A DNA stretch of 38,989 nucleotides from an uncultured Mycoplasmatota bacterium (GTDB taxonomy: Bacteria; Bacillota_I; Bacilli_A; RF39; UBA660), in NCBI GenBank assembly GCA_947570175.1, contig CANOTJ010000009.1, positions 1 to 38,989 of the forward strand, in the 5' to 3' direction. The notes beneath the pieces are model-generated. The model was not told where the DNA came from. It did not search any database and saw nothing but the letters and a program-made list of their open reading frames with translations. Numbering within the stretch: position 1 is the stretch's first letter; each line of letters opens with the position of its first letter. Both the position numbers and the translations under genes were made by a program. This document shows, piece by piece, positions 1-8,273 of this stretch.

Positions 1-666
1 GTCGAAGTAATTTATGTGACTATTTTGAAAAAACAAAAGAAGAAATGCAAGAAATCATTTCAAAATTACCTAAAGAAGATAAAGAATTTTTACAAGATTT
101 GTATGGTAGTGATTATAGTAAGATAATACCACGAGGAACTAAAATAGATAAGAATAGGCAAATAAAAATATTTGATCATATTGATCAATTATTAGAAAAA
201 AGTGAAGTAAAAACCAGAAAAAGTCGAAGTAATTTATGTGACTATTTTGAAAAAACAAAAGAAGAAATGCAAGAAATTATTTCGAAATTGCCTAAAGAAG
301 ATAGAAAGTTTTTACAAGAATTATATGATACTAACTATAGTAAATTCATTCGGGAGGAAAATGAACTTGATGATAATAATTTGGTTGTAATATTTTATCA
401 TATTGATCAAGTTTTAAAAAAACGTCAAGTAAAAACTAGAAAAAGTCGAAGTGATTTATGTGGTTATTTTGAAAAAACAAAAGAAGAAATGGATCAGATA
501 GCATTGCAATTATCTAAAGAGGATTTGGAACTTCTCCAAGAGTTTTATGATAAGGATTATAAAAGAATTATTTCAAAAGAGATAACATCTCAACAAAAAA
601 ATCATCTTTATTATTCTTTAAAGTGTATAATACAAGGAAAGTCTGTGAAAACAGAAAGTACCCAAC
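1..666 (+). repeat. Three 222-base tandem repeats within a coding region
   Basis: The string GTCGAAGTAATTTATGTGAC begins at 1 and at 223, and a close variant (GTCGAAGTGATTTATGTGGT) begins at 445, giving an exact period of 222 bases (74 codons). Units 1 and 2 are nearly identical for the first 80 bases. The third is more diverged and its end, near 666, is approximate. The array probably continues upstream of the window. Confidence 0.9.
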
Positions 667-995
667 AACCGCAAGATAAAGAGGAATCTTATGTAGAAGA
701 GGGGTTAACGAAAGAAGATTTTGAAGATTTATCAAAAATGATAAATCAAAATACAATGGAAAAACAAGCGAAAAAAATGTCCATAGAAGAGAGTATTATA
801 TTTATCTTAAGAAATAAGATTTATGATAGTAAAGAATTCTCGGTAGAAGCTATTTCTGAATTTTTACAAGAAGATCCCAAAGTCATTAAAAAAATAGAAA
901 AAAGAGCACTTATGACTTTTAAACAACAACTAACTTCTTTAAATTCAGAATTAAAAGAAAATGAATGTCCAAAAACATTTTCATTAAAAGGATGA
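3..995 (+). CDS. Sigma-70-like repeat protein, 5' end outside window
   Basis: The reading frame is already open at base 3 and encodes the same residues (RSNLCDYFEKTKEEM) that recur later in the protein, so the true start lies upstream; the ATG at 45 is internal. The visible part has three tandem units of 74 residues, each beginning near KSRSxLCxYFEKTKEEM and containing LPKEDxEFLQxLY. That segment resembles sigma region 4.1. The last 60 residues contain a helix-turn-helix-like stretch (FSVEAISEFLQEDPKVIKKIE followed by KRAL), which matches the layout of sigma region 4.2 (LEEIG...R..IRQIE.KAL). A sequence-specific DNA-binding or sigma-related role is inferred; no function is recognised. The downstream gene starts 6 bases after the stop with an AAAGGATGATG ribosome binding site, so the two are probably co-transcribed. 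Confidence 0.7.
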   Translation, partial: RSNLCDYFEKTKEEMQEIISKLPKEDKEFLQDLYGSDYSKIIPRGTKIDKNRQIKIFDHIDQLLEKSEVKTRKSRSNLCDYFEKTKEEMQEIISKLPKEDRKFLQELYDTNYSKFIREENELDDNNLVVIFYHIDQVLKKRQVKTRKSRSDLCGYFEKTKEEMDQIALQLSKEDLELLQEFYDKDYKRIISKEITSQQKNHLYYSLKCIIQGKSVKTESTQQPQDKEESYVEEGLTKEDFEDLSKMINQNTMEKQAKKMSIEESIIFILRNKIYDSKEFSVEAISEFLQEDPKVIKKIEKRALMTFKQQLTSLNSELKENECPKTFSLKG

Positions 996-1001
996 TGTTA
1001 T

Positions 1002-1814
1002 ATGAAAAAAATATATCAGGAAACATTAAAAAAGATTTTAAATAAATATCAGATATATGAACCATTGATTTCTTTGGATGAATTAAAAAAACAGATTCAA
1101 AAAAACTTTCATTATTCTAACCAAACAGAAAATATTGCTCCAGATATTGCTATGAAAATGGAAATGGATGACTTTGTATTTTATTATTTATGTCAACAAG
1201 CCAAAGAAAATATAGATTTGGAAATATTTATGATAGAAAAACTAACTAGTCTTTGTAATATCATATATAGAAAAATATTGCACCCTTCCTTTGATAGTGC
1301 AAGTATGAGAGAATACATTCTAATGAAAGCCATTGAATCTTACGATGGGACAATTTCTTTTTCCCTTCATTTAACTAGAGTGATTAAAAAAGAGGAACAG
1401 GAAATCAATCAACCATCTTTGAAAACAAAACAAATAGACAAGGAATCAAAGTCAAAAGAGACGTCGGTAAAAACCATAATTGATGAAATTGAACTATACC
1501 GTAAAAAACACTTGATTTCGAATACTCCTAGTTATTTTGAGTACATTTTTCATTCATTTTTTATGGCTGATTTTATTCAGGTAGAAGATGTACAATTTCG
1601 AAAGTATTTATTATTAAAGAATGGATATTATGAAGGATTATATTTTACCAATCAAGATATTCAAGTCTTATTAAAAGAATCTGAAGAACAAATCAAAAAA
1701 TATCAAATTCAAAATTTAGAAATACTAAAAGAAAGAATTAGCCAATTATTTGATCAAGCAAGTATTTTCTTAGAAAGAACAAATTCCTTGACATTCAGTA
1801 GTGCAAATAAATAA
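1002..1814 (+). CDS. Unknown protein with sigma-factor-like layout
   Basis: This 270-residue protein has no family I can name with certainty. Residues about 103-130 (MREYILMKAIESYDGTISFS and on to TRVIK) resemble the end of sigma region 2.1-2.3, where AI.KYD is followed by an F/Y-rich strand and an I(K/R) helix. Residues about 205-255 (LLLKNGYYEGLYFTNQDIQV and the following helix) resemble region 4, with a (Y/F)(S/T)..(E/D)I turn. A lysine- and glutamate-rich linker joins the halves. The ATG at 1002 has an AAAGGATG ribosome binding site that lies in the end of the preceding gene. Together with the upstream repeat protein it may form a pair of divergent sigma-related regulators; this is inference only. 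A terminator follows at 1834. Confidence 0.6.
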   Translation: MKKIYQETLKKILNKYQIYEPLISLDELKKQIQKNFHYSNQTENIAPDIAMKMEMDDFVFYYLCQQAKENIDLEIFMIEKLTSLCNIIYRKILHPSFDSASMREYILMKAIESYDGTISFSLHLTRVIKKEEQEINQPSLKTKQIDKESKSKETSVKTIIDEIELYRKKHLISNTPSYFEYIFHSFFMADFIQVEDVQFRKYLLLKNGYYEGLYFTNQDIQVLLKESEEQIKKYQIQNLEILKERISQLFDQASIFLERTNSLTFSSANK

Positions 1815-1833
1815 AACGATAGATAACTTTTAG

Positions 1834-1863
1834 AAAAATGATATCAAAATATATCATTTTTTT
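1834..1863 (+). terminator. Intrinsic terminator after the sigma-like gene pair
   Basis: An 11-base perfect inverted repeat (AAAAATGATAT / ATATCATTTTT) with a six-base loop ends in a T run. It separates the first gene pair from the rlmN operon. Confidence 0.75.
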
Positions 1864-1871
1864 GGGATTTT

Positions 1872-1880
1872 TGCTATAAT
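1872..1880 (+). promoter_or_regulatory. Extended -10 promoter for the rlmN-rpe operon
   Basis: TGCTATAAT is a perfect extended -10. No good -35 is visible 17 bases upstream, which lies inside the preceding terminator. The predicted transcription start is about 1886-1888, so the leader would be only about a dozen bases. Confidence 0.7.
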
Positions 1881-1898
1881 GAAAACTAGGTGGAATAT

Positions 1899-2921
1899 AT
1901 GAAAAATATATATGGTATAACATTAACCGATTTAGAAGATTATTTTTTAAAAATAGGAGACAAAAAATTTAAAGCAATTCAGGTATTTGAATGGCTATAT
2001 AAAAAACGAGTAAAATCTCTAGAGGAAATGAGTAATATTAAAAAGGAAACTCTAGAACGAATGAAACAAGATTTTACCTTTTCTAGAATAAAGATGATTG
2101 CTCAAAAACAGGGAAAGAATGTTACAAAATTTTTATTTGAACTAGGGGACCACGAGAAAGTAGAGGCAGTACTAATGAATCACGACTATGGAAATAGTTT
2201 GTGTGTTTCTAGTCAGGTTGGTTGTAATATGGGGTGTACCTTTTGTGAAAGTGGAAGATTAAAAAAAATTAGAAACTTAGAAGTTCATGAAATGGTTTTA
2301 CAAATTCTATCGATTGAAGAAACTTTACATCTTAGAGTTTCCCATGTTGTATTAATGGGAATTGGTGAACCTTTTGATAATTATGATCATATTATTTCAT
2401 TTATTGATATTATCAATAGTGGAAAAGGAATGGATATTGGGGCTCGACATATTACAGTATCTACTTGTGGGATTATTCCTAAAATTAAGGATTTTATTGA
2501 CAATGGCAGACAAGTGAATTTAGCAATCTCCCTGCATGCTTCTAATGACACCTTAAGAAGTCAATTAATGCCAATTAATAAAGCATATCCTTTAAAGGAA
2601 TTAATTGCTGTATTAAAACAATATATCCAAAAAACCAATCGTCGAGTAACTTTTGAATATATTTTATTAGAAAAAGTCAATGACTTTGAGCAAAACGCTT
2701 TGGAACTTGCCCACTTAATTCATGGAATGAATGCTTATGTAAATTTAATTCCATACAATGAAACAAGCCATATTGAATATAAAAAAAGCAATCAAAAACG
2801 AATCTTAAAATTTTATGATATTTTGAAAAAAAATCACATTCAAGTTACTATTCGAAGAGAATTTGGAAGTGAAGTAATGGCTGCATGTGGACAATTGCGA
2901 GCAAACTATGAAAGGAGTTAA
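1899..2921 (+). CDS. rlmN: Dual-specificity RNA methyltransferase RlmN
   Basis: This radical-SAM enzyme methylates C2 of A2503 in 23S rRNA and A37 in some tRNAs. The 340-residue protein has the CxxxCxxC iron-sulfur motif (C109, C113, C116 in CNMGCTFCESG), a GEP motif (GIGEPFDNYD), and the C-terminal methyl-carrying cysteine C330 in MAACGQL. Length is typical of the family. A GTG at 1890 is in frame, but I chose the ATG at 1899 because AGGTGG at 1888-1893 lies at the right distance, and the promoter would start transcription near 1887. It is the first gene of a run with stp, prkC, rsgA and rpe, an arrangement that is common in Bacillota. Confidence 0.96.
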   Translation: MKNIYGITLTDLEDYFLKIGDKKFKAIQVFEWLYKKRVKSLEEMSNIKKETLERMKQDFTFSRIKMIAQKQGKNVTKFLFELGDHEKVEAVLMNHDYGNSLCVSSQVGCNMGCTFCESGRLKKIRNLEVHEMVLQILSIEETLHLRVSHVVLMGIGEPFDNYDHIISFIDIINSGKGMDIGARHITVSTCGIIPKIKDFIDNGRQVNLAISLHASNDTLRSQLMPINKAYPLKELIAVLKQYIQKTNRRVTFEYILLEKVNDFEQNALELAHLIHGMNAYVNLIPYNETSHIEYKKSNQKRILKFYDILKKNHIQVTIRREFGSEVMAACGQLRANYERS

Positions 2922-2924
2922 AGT

Positions 2925-3662
2925 ATGAGATATTATTATTTAACAGATCCCGGAAAAGTTCGAGATCATAATGAAGATAGTGTTGTAATAACGGAAAATT
3001 CTAGTAAAGAAATTTTACTTGCTGTAGCGGATGGAATGGGTGGACATAATGCTGGTGAGGTTGCTTCTAGTATTGCTATCTCTCATATAGGGAAACGATT
3101 TAGAGAAATGAGCTCAGTCGGAAACCAAGAAGATGCCTTTAATTGGTTAAAAGAAATTTTTAGTGAGATTAATGTATTAATTTACAAGCATACAGAGGAA
3201 CATCCAGAAAGTAAAGGAATGGGTACAACCTTAGTAGTTGCTATTTTAACGGATGAATTTCTACTGTTTGGAAATATTGGAGATTCTTCAGGATTTGTTG
3301 TAAAGAATAATGCATTACATAAGATTACAGAAGATCATACCCTTGTTAATTTACTTGTAAAATCAGGGGAACTAACCGAAGAAGAGGCAAAAGATCATCC
3401 AAGAAAAAATGTTTTAATGAAAGCCTTAGGAGCTATTACTAATGTAGAAATAGATATTTTTTCGGTAGAAAAGGATATTGATGGAATTATGTTATGCAGT
3501 GATGGTTTAACAAACATGTTAGATACAGAACAAATTATGAAAGTGTTAAATGAGGAATTGACAATAGAAGAAAAATTACAAAAACTAATTTTTAAATGTA
3601 ATAATCGTGGTGGAAACGATAATATTTCTATTGCGTATTTAGATAAAGGTGGTGCAGAATGA
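2925..3662 (+). CDS. stp: PP2C-family Ser/Thr protein phosphatase Stp/PrpC
   Basis: A 245-residue metal-dependent phosphatase of the PPM/PP2C family, expected to dephosphorylate targets of the neighbouring PASTA kinase and the kinase itself. Metal-site motifs are visible: RDHNEDS near residues 13-19, ADGMGGHNAGE near 35-45, CSDGLTNML near the C-terminal third, and GGNDNIS at 229-235. One motif is GDSSGFV instead of the commoner GDSRxY. The ribosome binding site AAAGGAG sits inside the end of rlmN, three bases before the start. Its TGA overlaps the prkC ATG by four bases (ATGA), implying translational coupling. Confidence 0.95.
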   Translation: MRYYYLTDPGKVRDHNEDSVVITENSSKEILLAVADGMGGHNAGEVASSIAISHIGKRFREMSSVGNQEDAFNWLKEIFSEINVLIYKHTEEHPESKGMGTTLVVAILTDEFLLFGNIGDSSGFVVKNNALHKITEDHTLVNLLVKSGELTEEEAKDHPRKNVLMKALGAITNVEIDIFSVEKDIDGIMLCSDGLTNMLDTEQIMKVLNEELTIEEKLQKLIFKCNNRGGNDNISIAYLDKGGAE

Positions 3663-5587
3663 TAACAAGAGGTCAAAAAATAAATGAACGTTATGAAATT
3701 ATAAGAAGCATTGGGGAAGGCGGAATGGCAAATGTATATTTGGCCCGTGATTTAATTTTAGATCGTGATGTAGCGGTTAAAATTTTACGTGGCGATTTAG
3801 CAGGAGATGATAAGTTTGTTAGAAGATTCCAAAGAGAGGCGATTGCTGCCAGTAGCTTATCTCATCCTAATATCGTTGAAATGTATGATGTTGGAGAAGA
3901 TGATGGAAAATACTTCATTGTTATGGAATATATAGAGGGAAGAACCCTAAAAAGTTTAATAAAAAAACGTGGAGCTTTAACATTATCAGAAACAATGGAT
4001 ATCATGTTACAAATTACAAGTGGACTTTGTTGTGCACACGATAGTTATATTATTCATCGTGATATCAAACCTCAAAACATCTTAATATTAGATGATGGTC
4101 GTGTAAAAATAACCGATTTTGGAATTGCCATGGCATTAAATAGCAATGAATTAACACAAACAAACTCTGTGATGGGATCTGTTCACTACTTACCACCAGA
4201 ACAAGCCAATGGAACAGGATCCACAGTACAAAGTGATGTATATTCAGCAGGTATTTTAATGTATGAATTATTAGTAGGAAAACTTCCATTTAAGGGAGAA
4301 AATGCGGTTGAGATTGCTATTAAGCAAATGAAAGATAGAATTCCAAGTGTTCGTGAAATTAATCCAGATATTCCTCAAAGTGTTGAGAATGTTATATTAA
4401 AAGCTACGGCGAAAAATCCTAAAAATAGATATAAAACAGCTTTAGAAATGCATGAAGATTTAAAAACAGTTTTAAATAAAGAACGTTTAGATGAAGAAAA
4501 GTGGGTATATCCATATCCAGAAGCTGAGATAGATGAAAAAGTAGGAAATAGTCGTTTAAAAAGAAACGAAAATAAAGTACCAAATGAATCAGAAGAGGAG
4601 AAAAAAACAAATAAAGCCTTAATCATAGCAGGTTCAATTTTAGGAGGGTTAGTTGTACTATCCTTGATTGTTTTTTTCCTAGTACCAAAGATAGGTGGAA
4701 AATCTATAGAAATACCAGATGTATCAAATATGACTGTTGCGCGAGCAAAAGCAAAACTTCAAAATAAAGGTTTGGAAGTAGATGCTAGTCAAAAAAAAGA
4801 ATATAGTTCTAAAATTAAAAAAGGAAAAGTAATTAGAACTTCTCCAGGCAAAGGAAAGACAACTAAAAAAGGAAGTAAAATTAAATTAATTGTTTCAAAA
4901 GGAAAAGAAGGAATCAAAGTAGAAGATTATACTGGAAAAGATTATAAAAAGATTAAATCAAAATTAGAAAAAGCTAAGATAGAAGTAAACTTAATAGAGG
5001 AAGAGCATTCTGAAGACGACAATATGAAAGAGGGATCTATTGTTAGTCAAGATGTGGAAGAAGGAACAACATTAAAATCTGGTGATACAATTAGCTTAAC
5101 CATTGTCAAATTAATTAATGTTTACCCAGATTTTGTAAATGAAGGATATACATTATCTAAGGTTCAATCGTTTTGTAGTGAGCATGGAATCTCATTAGAC
5201 GCAACAGAAAAGGAAACAAATGATGCAACCGAGGGAAGTATTATCTATCAAAGTAGAGCAGCGGGAACAAAAGTAGTGAGCGGTGTGACATTAAAAGTAA
5301 CAATTGCAAAGAAAATACAAGAAGTTCAAGTAAGTTCGATTACTTTAAATCGTGGGGATCAAAATCTATTAGTAGGGGATACTGTTAATTTAACAGCGAC
5401 CATAAATCCAAGTAATGCTACCAATAAAGCTCTTACTTGGAAAAGTAGTAATACAGGAGTTGCTAGAGTAAATAATGGTACAATTACGGCTGTAGGGAAA
5501 GGAAGAGCAACAATTACAGTATCATCAGAAAATGGAAAAAGCAATTCGATTGAAGTGATTGTTTCAGAAAATTTAGAAGAAGAATAA
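3659..5587 (+). CDS. prkC: Membrane Ser/Thr kinase with three PASTA domains and a C-terminal Ig-like domain
   Basis: A PknB/PrkC-type eukaryotic-like kinase of 642 residues that senses cell-wall fragments and regulates growth and envelope functions. The kinase domain (about 1-270) has the glycine loop GEGGMANVY, K41 in VAVKIL, the HRDIKPQN catalytic loop (D135), DFG at 153-155, and a Ser/Thr-containing activation segment before LPPEQ. A single membrane helix lies at about 319-342. Three PASTA repeats follow (about 350-418, 419-487, 488-556). The last 80 residues form a BIG2-like bacterial Ig domain (VSSITLNRGDQNLLVGDTVN, then TWKSSNTGVARV and G.ATITVSS). A C-terminal Ig-type domain after PASTA repeats is uncommon. 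Overlaps stp by four bases and rsgA by one. Confidence 0.96.
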   Translation: MITRGQKINERYEIIRSIGEGGMANVYLARDLILDRDVAVKILRGDLAGDDKFVRRFQREAIAASSLSHPNIVEMYDVGEDDGKYFIVMEYIEGRTLKSLIKKRGALTLSETMDIMLQITSGLCCAHDSYIIHRDIKPQNILILDDGRVKITDFGIAMALNSNELTQTNSVMGSVHYLPPEQANGTGSTVQSDVYSAGILMYELLVGKLPFKGENAVEIAIKQMKDRIPSVREINPDIPQSVENVILKATAKNPKNRYKTALEMHEDLKTVLNKERLDEEKWVYPYPEAEIDEKVGNSRLKRNENKVPNESEEEKKTNKALIIAGSILGGLVVLSLIVFFLVPKIGGKSIEIPDVSNMTVARAKAKLQNKGLEVDASQKKEYSSKIKKGKVIRTSPGKGKTTKKGSKIKLIVSKGKEGIKVEDYTGKDYKKIKSKLEKAKIEVNLIEEEHSEDDNMKEGSIVSQDVEEGTTLKSGDTISLTIVKLINVYPDFVNEGYTLSKVQSFCSEHGISLDATEKETNDATEGSIIYQSRAAGTKVVSGVTLKVTIAKKIQEVQVSSITLNRGDQNLLVGDTVNLTATINPSNATNKALTWKSSNTGVARVNNGTITAVGKGRATITVSSENGKSNSIEVIVSENLEEE

Positions 5588-6429
5588 TGCAGGAAGGAAA
5601 AATTATAAAAATAATCAGTAATGATTATACTGTGTTAAGTGATCAAGAGTATATTTGTAAAAGCAGGGGGAAATTTCGAAAAGAGAAGATTACTCCATTA
5701 GTAGGAGATAATGTCATATTTGATGGCAATCAAAATTATATTTTAGAAATAAAACCTAGAAAAAATGAATTGGTTCGACCACCTGTTGCTAATATTGACC
5801 AAGCATTTATTATTACAAGTGTCAAACACCCCAATTTTTCTGCTAACTTATTAGACAAATTGATTAATATTATTGAGTTTAATAGGATAGAACCGATTCT
5901 TTGTTTTACAAAATTGGATCTACTAAATAAGGAAGAACAAAAAGAGATGGATGTAATTATGAAATATTATCAACAAATCGGTTACAAAGTTTTTCATAAT
6001 ACAGAAATAAAGGAACTCAAAAAACAATTTCAAAATAAAATCAGTGTTTTTACTGGTCAAACAGGAGCGGGGAAATCTACTTTACTAAATAAAATCAATC
6101 CCAATTTGAAAATTAAAACAGATGAAATATCTTATGCTTTAGGAAGAGGAAAACATACTACCCGTCATGTAGAATTGATTCCTATTGAAAACGGTTTCGT
6201 TGCAGACACTCCAGGATTTTCTAGTATTGATTTTTTTGATATGAACCCAAGTGACATTCGCGATAATTTTATCGAATTTGAACGGTATAAAGAGAAATGT
6301 AAATATCGTGATTGTATGCATGATAAAGAAGATGAGTGTTCTATTAAGAAAAAAGTAACGATAGGTGAAATATTAAAATCCAGATATGAAAATTATTTAA
6401 ATTTTATTCATAATAGGAATATGAGGTGA
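5587..6429 (+). CDS. rsgA: Ribosome small-subunit GTPase RsgA
   Basis: A circularly permuted GTPase that helps mature the 30S subunit. An N-terminal OB-fold region is followed by G4 (FTKLDLL), then G1 (GQTGAGKSTLL near 157-167), then G3 (DTPGFSSID), the permuted order that defines the family. The C-terminal zinc knuckle is seen as CKYRDCMHDKEDEC near 238-251. At 280 residues it is of usual size. The ATG shares its A with the TAA stop of prkC (TAATG), a coupling overlap. Placement between prkC and rpe is the common Bacillota order. Confidence 0.95.
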   Translation: MQEGKIIKIISNDYTVLSDQEYICKSRGKFRKEKITPLVGDNVIFDGNQNYILEIKPRKNELVRPPVANIDQAFIITSVKHPNFSANLLDKLINIIEFNRIEPILCFTKLDLLNKEEQKEMDVIMKYYQQIGYKVFHNTEIKELKKQFQNKISVFTGQTGAGKSTLLNKINPNLKIKTDEISYALGRGKHTTRHVELIPIENGFVADTPGFSSIDFFDMNPSDIRDNFIEFERYKEKCKYRDCMHDKEDECSIKKKVTIGEILKSRYENYLNFIHNRNMR

Positions 6430-6434
6430 TGTTG

Positions 6435-7079
6435 ATGTTATCCATATCAATTTTAGGTTTTTTAGAAAAGTCTACTTTAGATAAACAAGATATTAAAAAA
6501 ATTGATTCCCAAGATTTTGAATATATCCATTTGGATATTATGAATCAAGATTTTGTTTCAAAAAATTCTAAAGAGAATACTCAAATTAAAGAGTATTTAC
6601 AAGAAATAAATCATCCACTAGATATTCATTTAATGGTAGGTGATATTATACAATACATAGATGTTTATCAAGATTTGAATCCTGCCTATATCACTTTTCA
6701 TATTGAGGCAACTAAAAATCCTATGCATATCATAGAATATATCAGAAAGAAAAATATAAAAGTTGGAATTGCCATCAATCCTAAAACAGATATAGAAAAA
6801 ATACACCCTTATTTAAATATGATTGATTTGGTACTTGTGATGAGTGTAGAGCCAGGCTATGGCAATCAAAAATTTATAGATATTCGTTCTAAAATAAAGA
6901 AACTAATCCAAATTAGAAAAGAATATAATCACTCTTTTTTAATCGAAGTAGATGGTGGAATTAATAATCAAACCGCCCCCCTTATTCAACAGGCAGATAT
7001 AATAGTAGTAGGAAGCTATATCACTTCAAAAGAGGATTACAAAATGGCAATTGATCAAATAAAAAAGAATTTCAAATAA
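6435..7079 (+). CDS. rpe: Ribulose-phosphate 3-epimerase
   Basis: Interconverts ribulose 5-phosphate and xylulose 5-phosphate in the pentose phosphate pathway. A TIM-barrel protein of 214 residues with the metal-site HLD (H32, D34), the IHLMV histidine, MSVEPGYGNQKF (the phosphate and catalytic loop), and VDGGIN. The N-terminal motif is HLDIMN where most homologues have HxDxMD, a conservative change. In-frame GTG at 6426 and ATG at 6429 also exist. I prefer the ATG at 6435 because GAGGTGAT at 6423-6430 gives proper spacing, and it makes the first residues MLSISIL, like the family's SIL.AD start. Last gene of the operon; a terminator follows directly. Confidence 0.92.
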   Translation: MLSISILGFLEKSTLDKQDIKKIDSQDFEYIHLDIMNQDFVSKNSKENTQIKEYLQEINHPLDIHLMVGDIIQYIDVYQDLNPAYITFHIEATKNPMHIIEYIRKKNIKVGIAINPKTDIEKIHPYLNMIDLVLVMSVEPGYGNQKFIDIRSKIKKLIQIRKEYNHSFLIEVDGGINNQTAPLIQQADIIVVGSYITSKEDYKMAIDQIKKNFK

Positions 7080-7082
7080 AAC

Positions 7083-7113
7083 AAAAAAACTAGTCAAACT
7101 GGCTAGTTTTTTT
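7083..7113. terminator. Bidirectional terminator between rpe and the Cys-rich gene
   Basis: AAAAACTAGTC and GGCTAGTTTTT form an 11-pair stem (one G-U) with a five-base loop. It has A and T runs on both sides, so it can serve rpe on the plus strand and the convergent gene on the minus strand, whose stop codon lies in it. Confidence 0.85.
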
Positions 7114-7261
7114 CTTTATAGCTATCACACATTGTAGTTTCTTTTTCTCCATCCCCATGACAATTGCAGATTTTGACTTTCTTTAATTTACACATATCAC
7201 ATTCACAATCGCAATGTTTACAATCGTAAACAGAACAGTTTATGGTTTGTTCTTTTTTCAT
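7103..7261 (-). CDS. Small Cys-rich protein, DUF1540-like
   Basis: This 52-residue protein reads INCSVYDCKHCDCECDMCKL in its first half and ends with CNCHGDGEKETTMCDSYK. The pattern I.CSV..C with later C...C and a final CdSy resembles DUF1540, small Cys-rich proteins of clostridia that probably bind metal; their role is unknown. An upstream in-frame ATG would give 66 residues, but the internal ATG at 7261 is preceded by GGGTGAT at good spacing and places the conserved part near the N-terminus, so I use it. The gene converges on rpe and shares its terminator. Too short for certainty about function, but cysteine density and the ribosome binding site argue that it is real. Confidence 0.75.
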   Translation of the reverse strand: MKKEQTINCSVYDCKHCDCECDMCKLKKVKICNCHGDGEKETTMCDSYKEKN

Positions 7262-7346
7262 TTTATCACCCAATATTATTTTGGATTTAAAAAGGATTTT
7301 CATTCATAAAAAACAAAAATTTTAATAAAATGATATAGGTGATTTT

Positions 7347-8273
7347 ATGGACAAGATAAAAATTGGAATACCAAGAAGTATGTACTATTATTATTATAAA
7401 GACTTATGGATAAATCTTTTAAAACAGTTGGGATTTGAAATCATCATTAGTCCTAAAACAAATAAACAAATTATGAATTTAGGAAATCAATATGCATATG
7501 ATGAAATGTGTCTGTCTTTAAAAAACTATATTGGACATGTTGCGTATTTACAGGGAAAATGTGATTATATTTTAGTTCCAAGAATTGATAATTTTGGGTC
7601 AGATAATCAGACATGTACCAACTTTTTAGCTACCTTTGATATTATTCATAATTTGTTTGAAGAAAATCTCTTAAATTATAATATTGATTATAATCATCAT
7701 GAAACAGAATTAAAAGGATTTATCCACTTATTAAAACCATTTGGAATTTCTAAAAAAGAAATAGTTACAACTTATTTAGAAGTAAAAGAAAAAATAAAAG
7801 TACAACAAAAAAATGAAGTACGAACCAATTTAAAAAAATTAAACTCCTTAAATATCAAAATTCTTATAGTTGGTCATCCTTACAATGTCTATGATGATTA
7901 TATAGGGAAACCAATTATAAAAATTTTAAAACAATTACAAACAGAAATCATTTATAGTAATTTATTCAATCCTAAGATTGCCCAAGAAGAAAGTAAAAAA
8001 ATATCCAAAACTTTATATTGGAAATATAGTAAAGAAATTATCGGATGTATTCCAAGAATCATAGGGAAAATAGATGGAATTATTTTTCTCTCAACATTTC
8101 CATGTGGTTTAGATAGTCTTGTAAACGAACTTGCTATTCGAAAATTAAAACTTCCGACTTTAAATTTAGTCATTGATGATATGGATAGTTTAACTGGTTT
8201 TGAAACTAGGTTAGAAAGTTTTGTAGATGTGGTAAGGGAAAGGAAGAAACAAAAAAATGAAGAAAAAAATTAG
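7347..8273 (+). CDS. DUF2229-type CoA-dehydratase-related protein
   Basis: A 308-residue protein that matches the DUF2229 part of large activase/dehydratase fusion proteins: KIGIPRSMYYYY at the start, then ISPKTNKQIMNLG, YDEMCLSLKNYIGHV, VPRIDNFGSDNQTCTNF, and STFPCGLDSLV. The conserved cysteines in these motifs are the likely iron-sulfur ligands. The family is tied to ATP-driven, iron-sulfur-dependent low-potential electron transfer, as in 2-hydroxyacyl-CoA dehydratases and double-cubane proteins, but the substrate of this branch is not established. The start is preceded by AGGTGAT. Its end overlaps the next gene by 17 bases and all three genes of this unit are overlapped in this way. Confidence 0.8.
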   Translation: MDKIKIGIPRSMYYYYYKDLWINLLKQLGFEIIISPKTNKQIMNLGNQYAYDEMCLSLKNYIGHVAYLQGKCDYILVPRIDNFGSDNQTCTNFLATFDIIHNLFEENLLNYNIDYNHHETELKGFIHLLKPFGISKKEIVTTYLEVKEKIKVQQKNEVRTNLKKLNSLNIKILIVGHPYNVYDDYIGKPIIKILKQLQTEIIYSNLFNPKIAQEESKKISKTLYWKYSKEIIGCIPRIIGKIDGIIFLSTFPCGLDSLVNELAIRKLKLPTLNLVIDDMDSLTGFETRLESFVDVVRERKKQKNEEKN

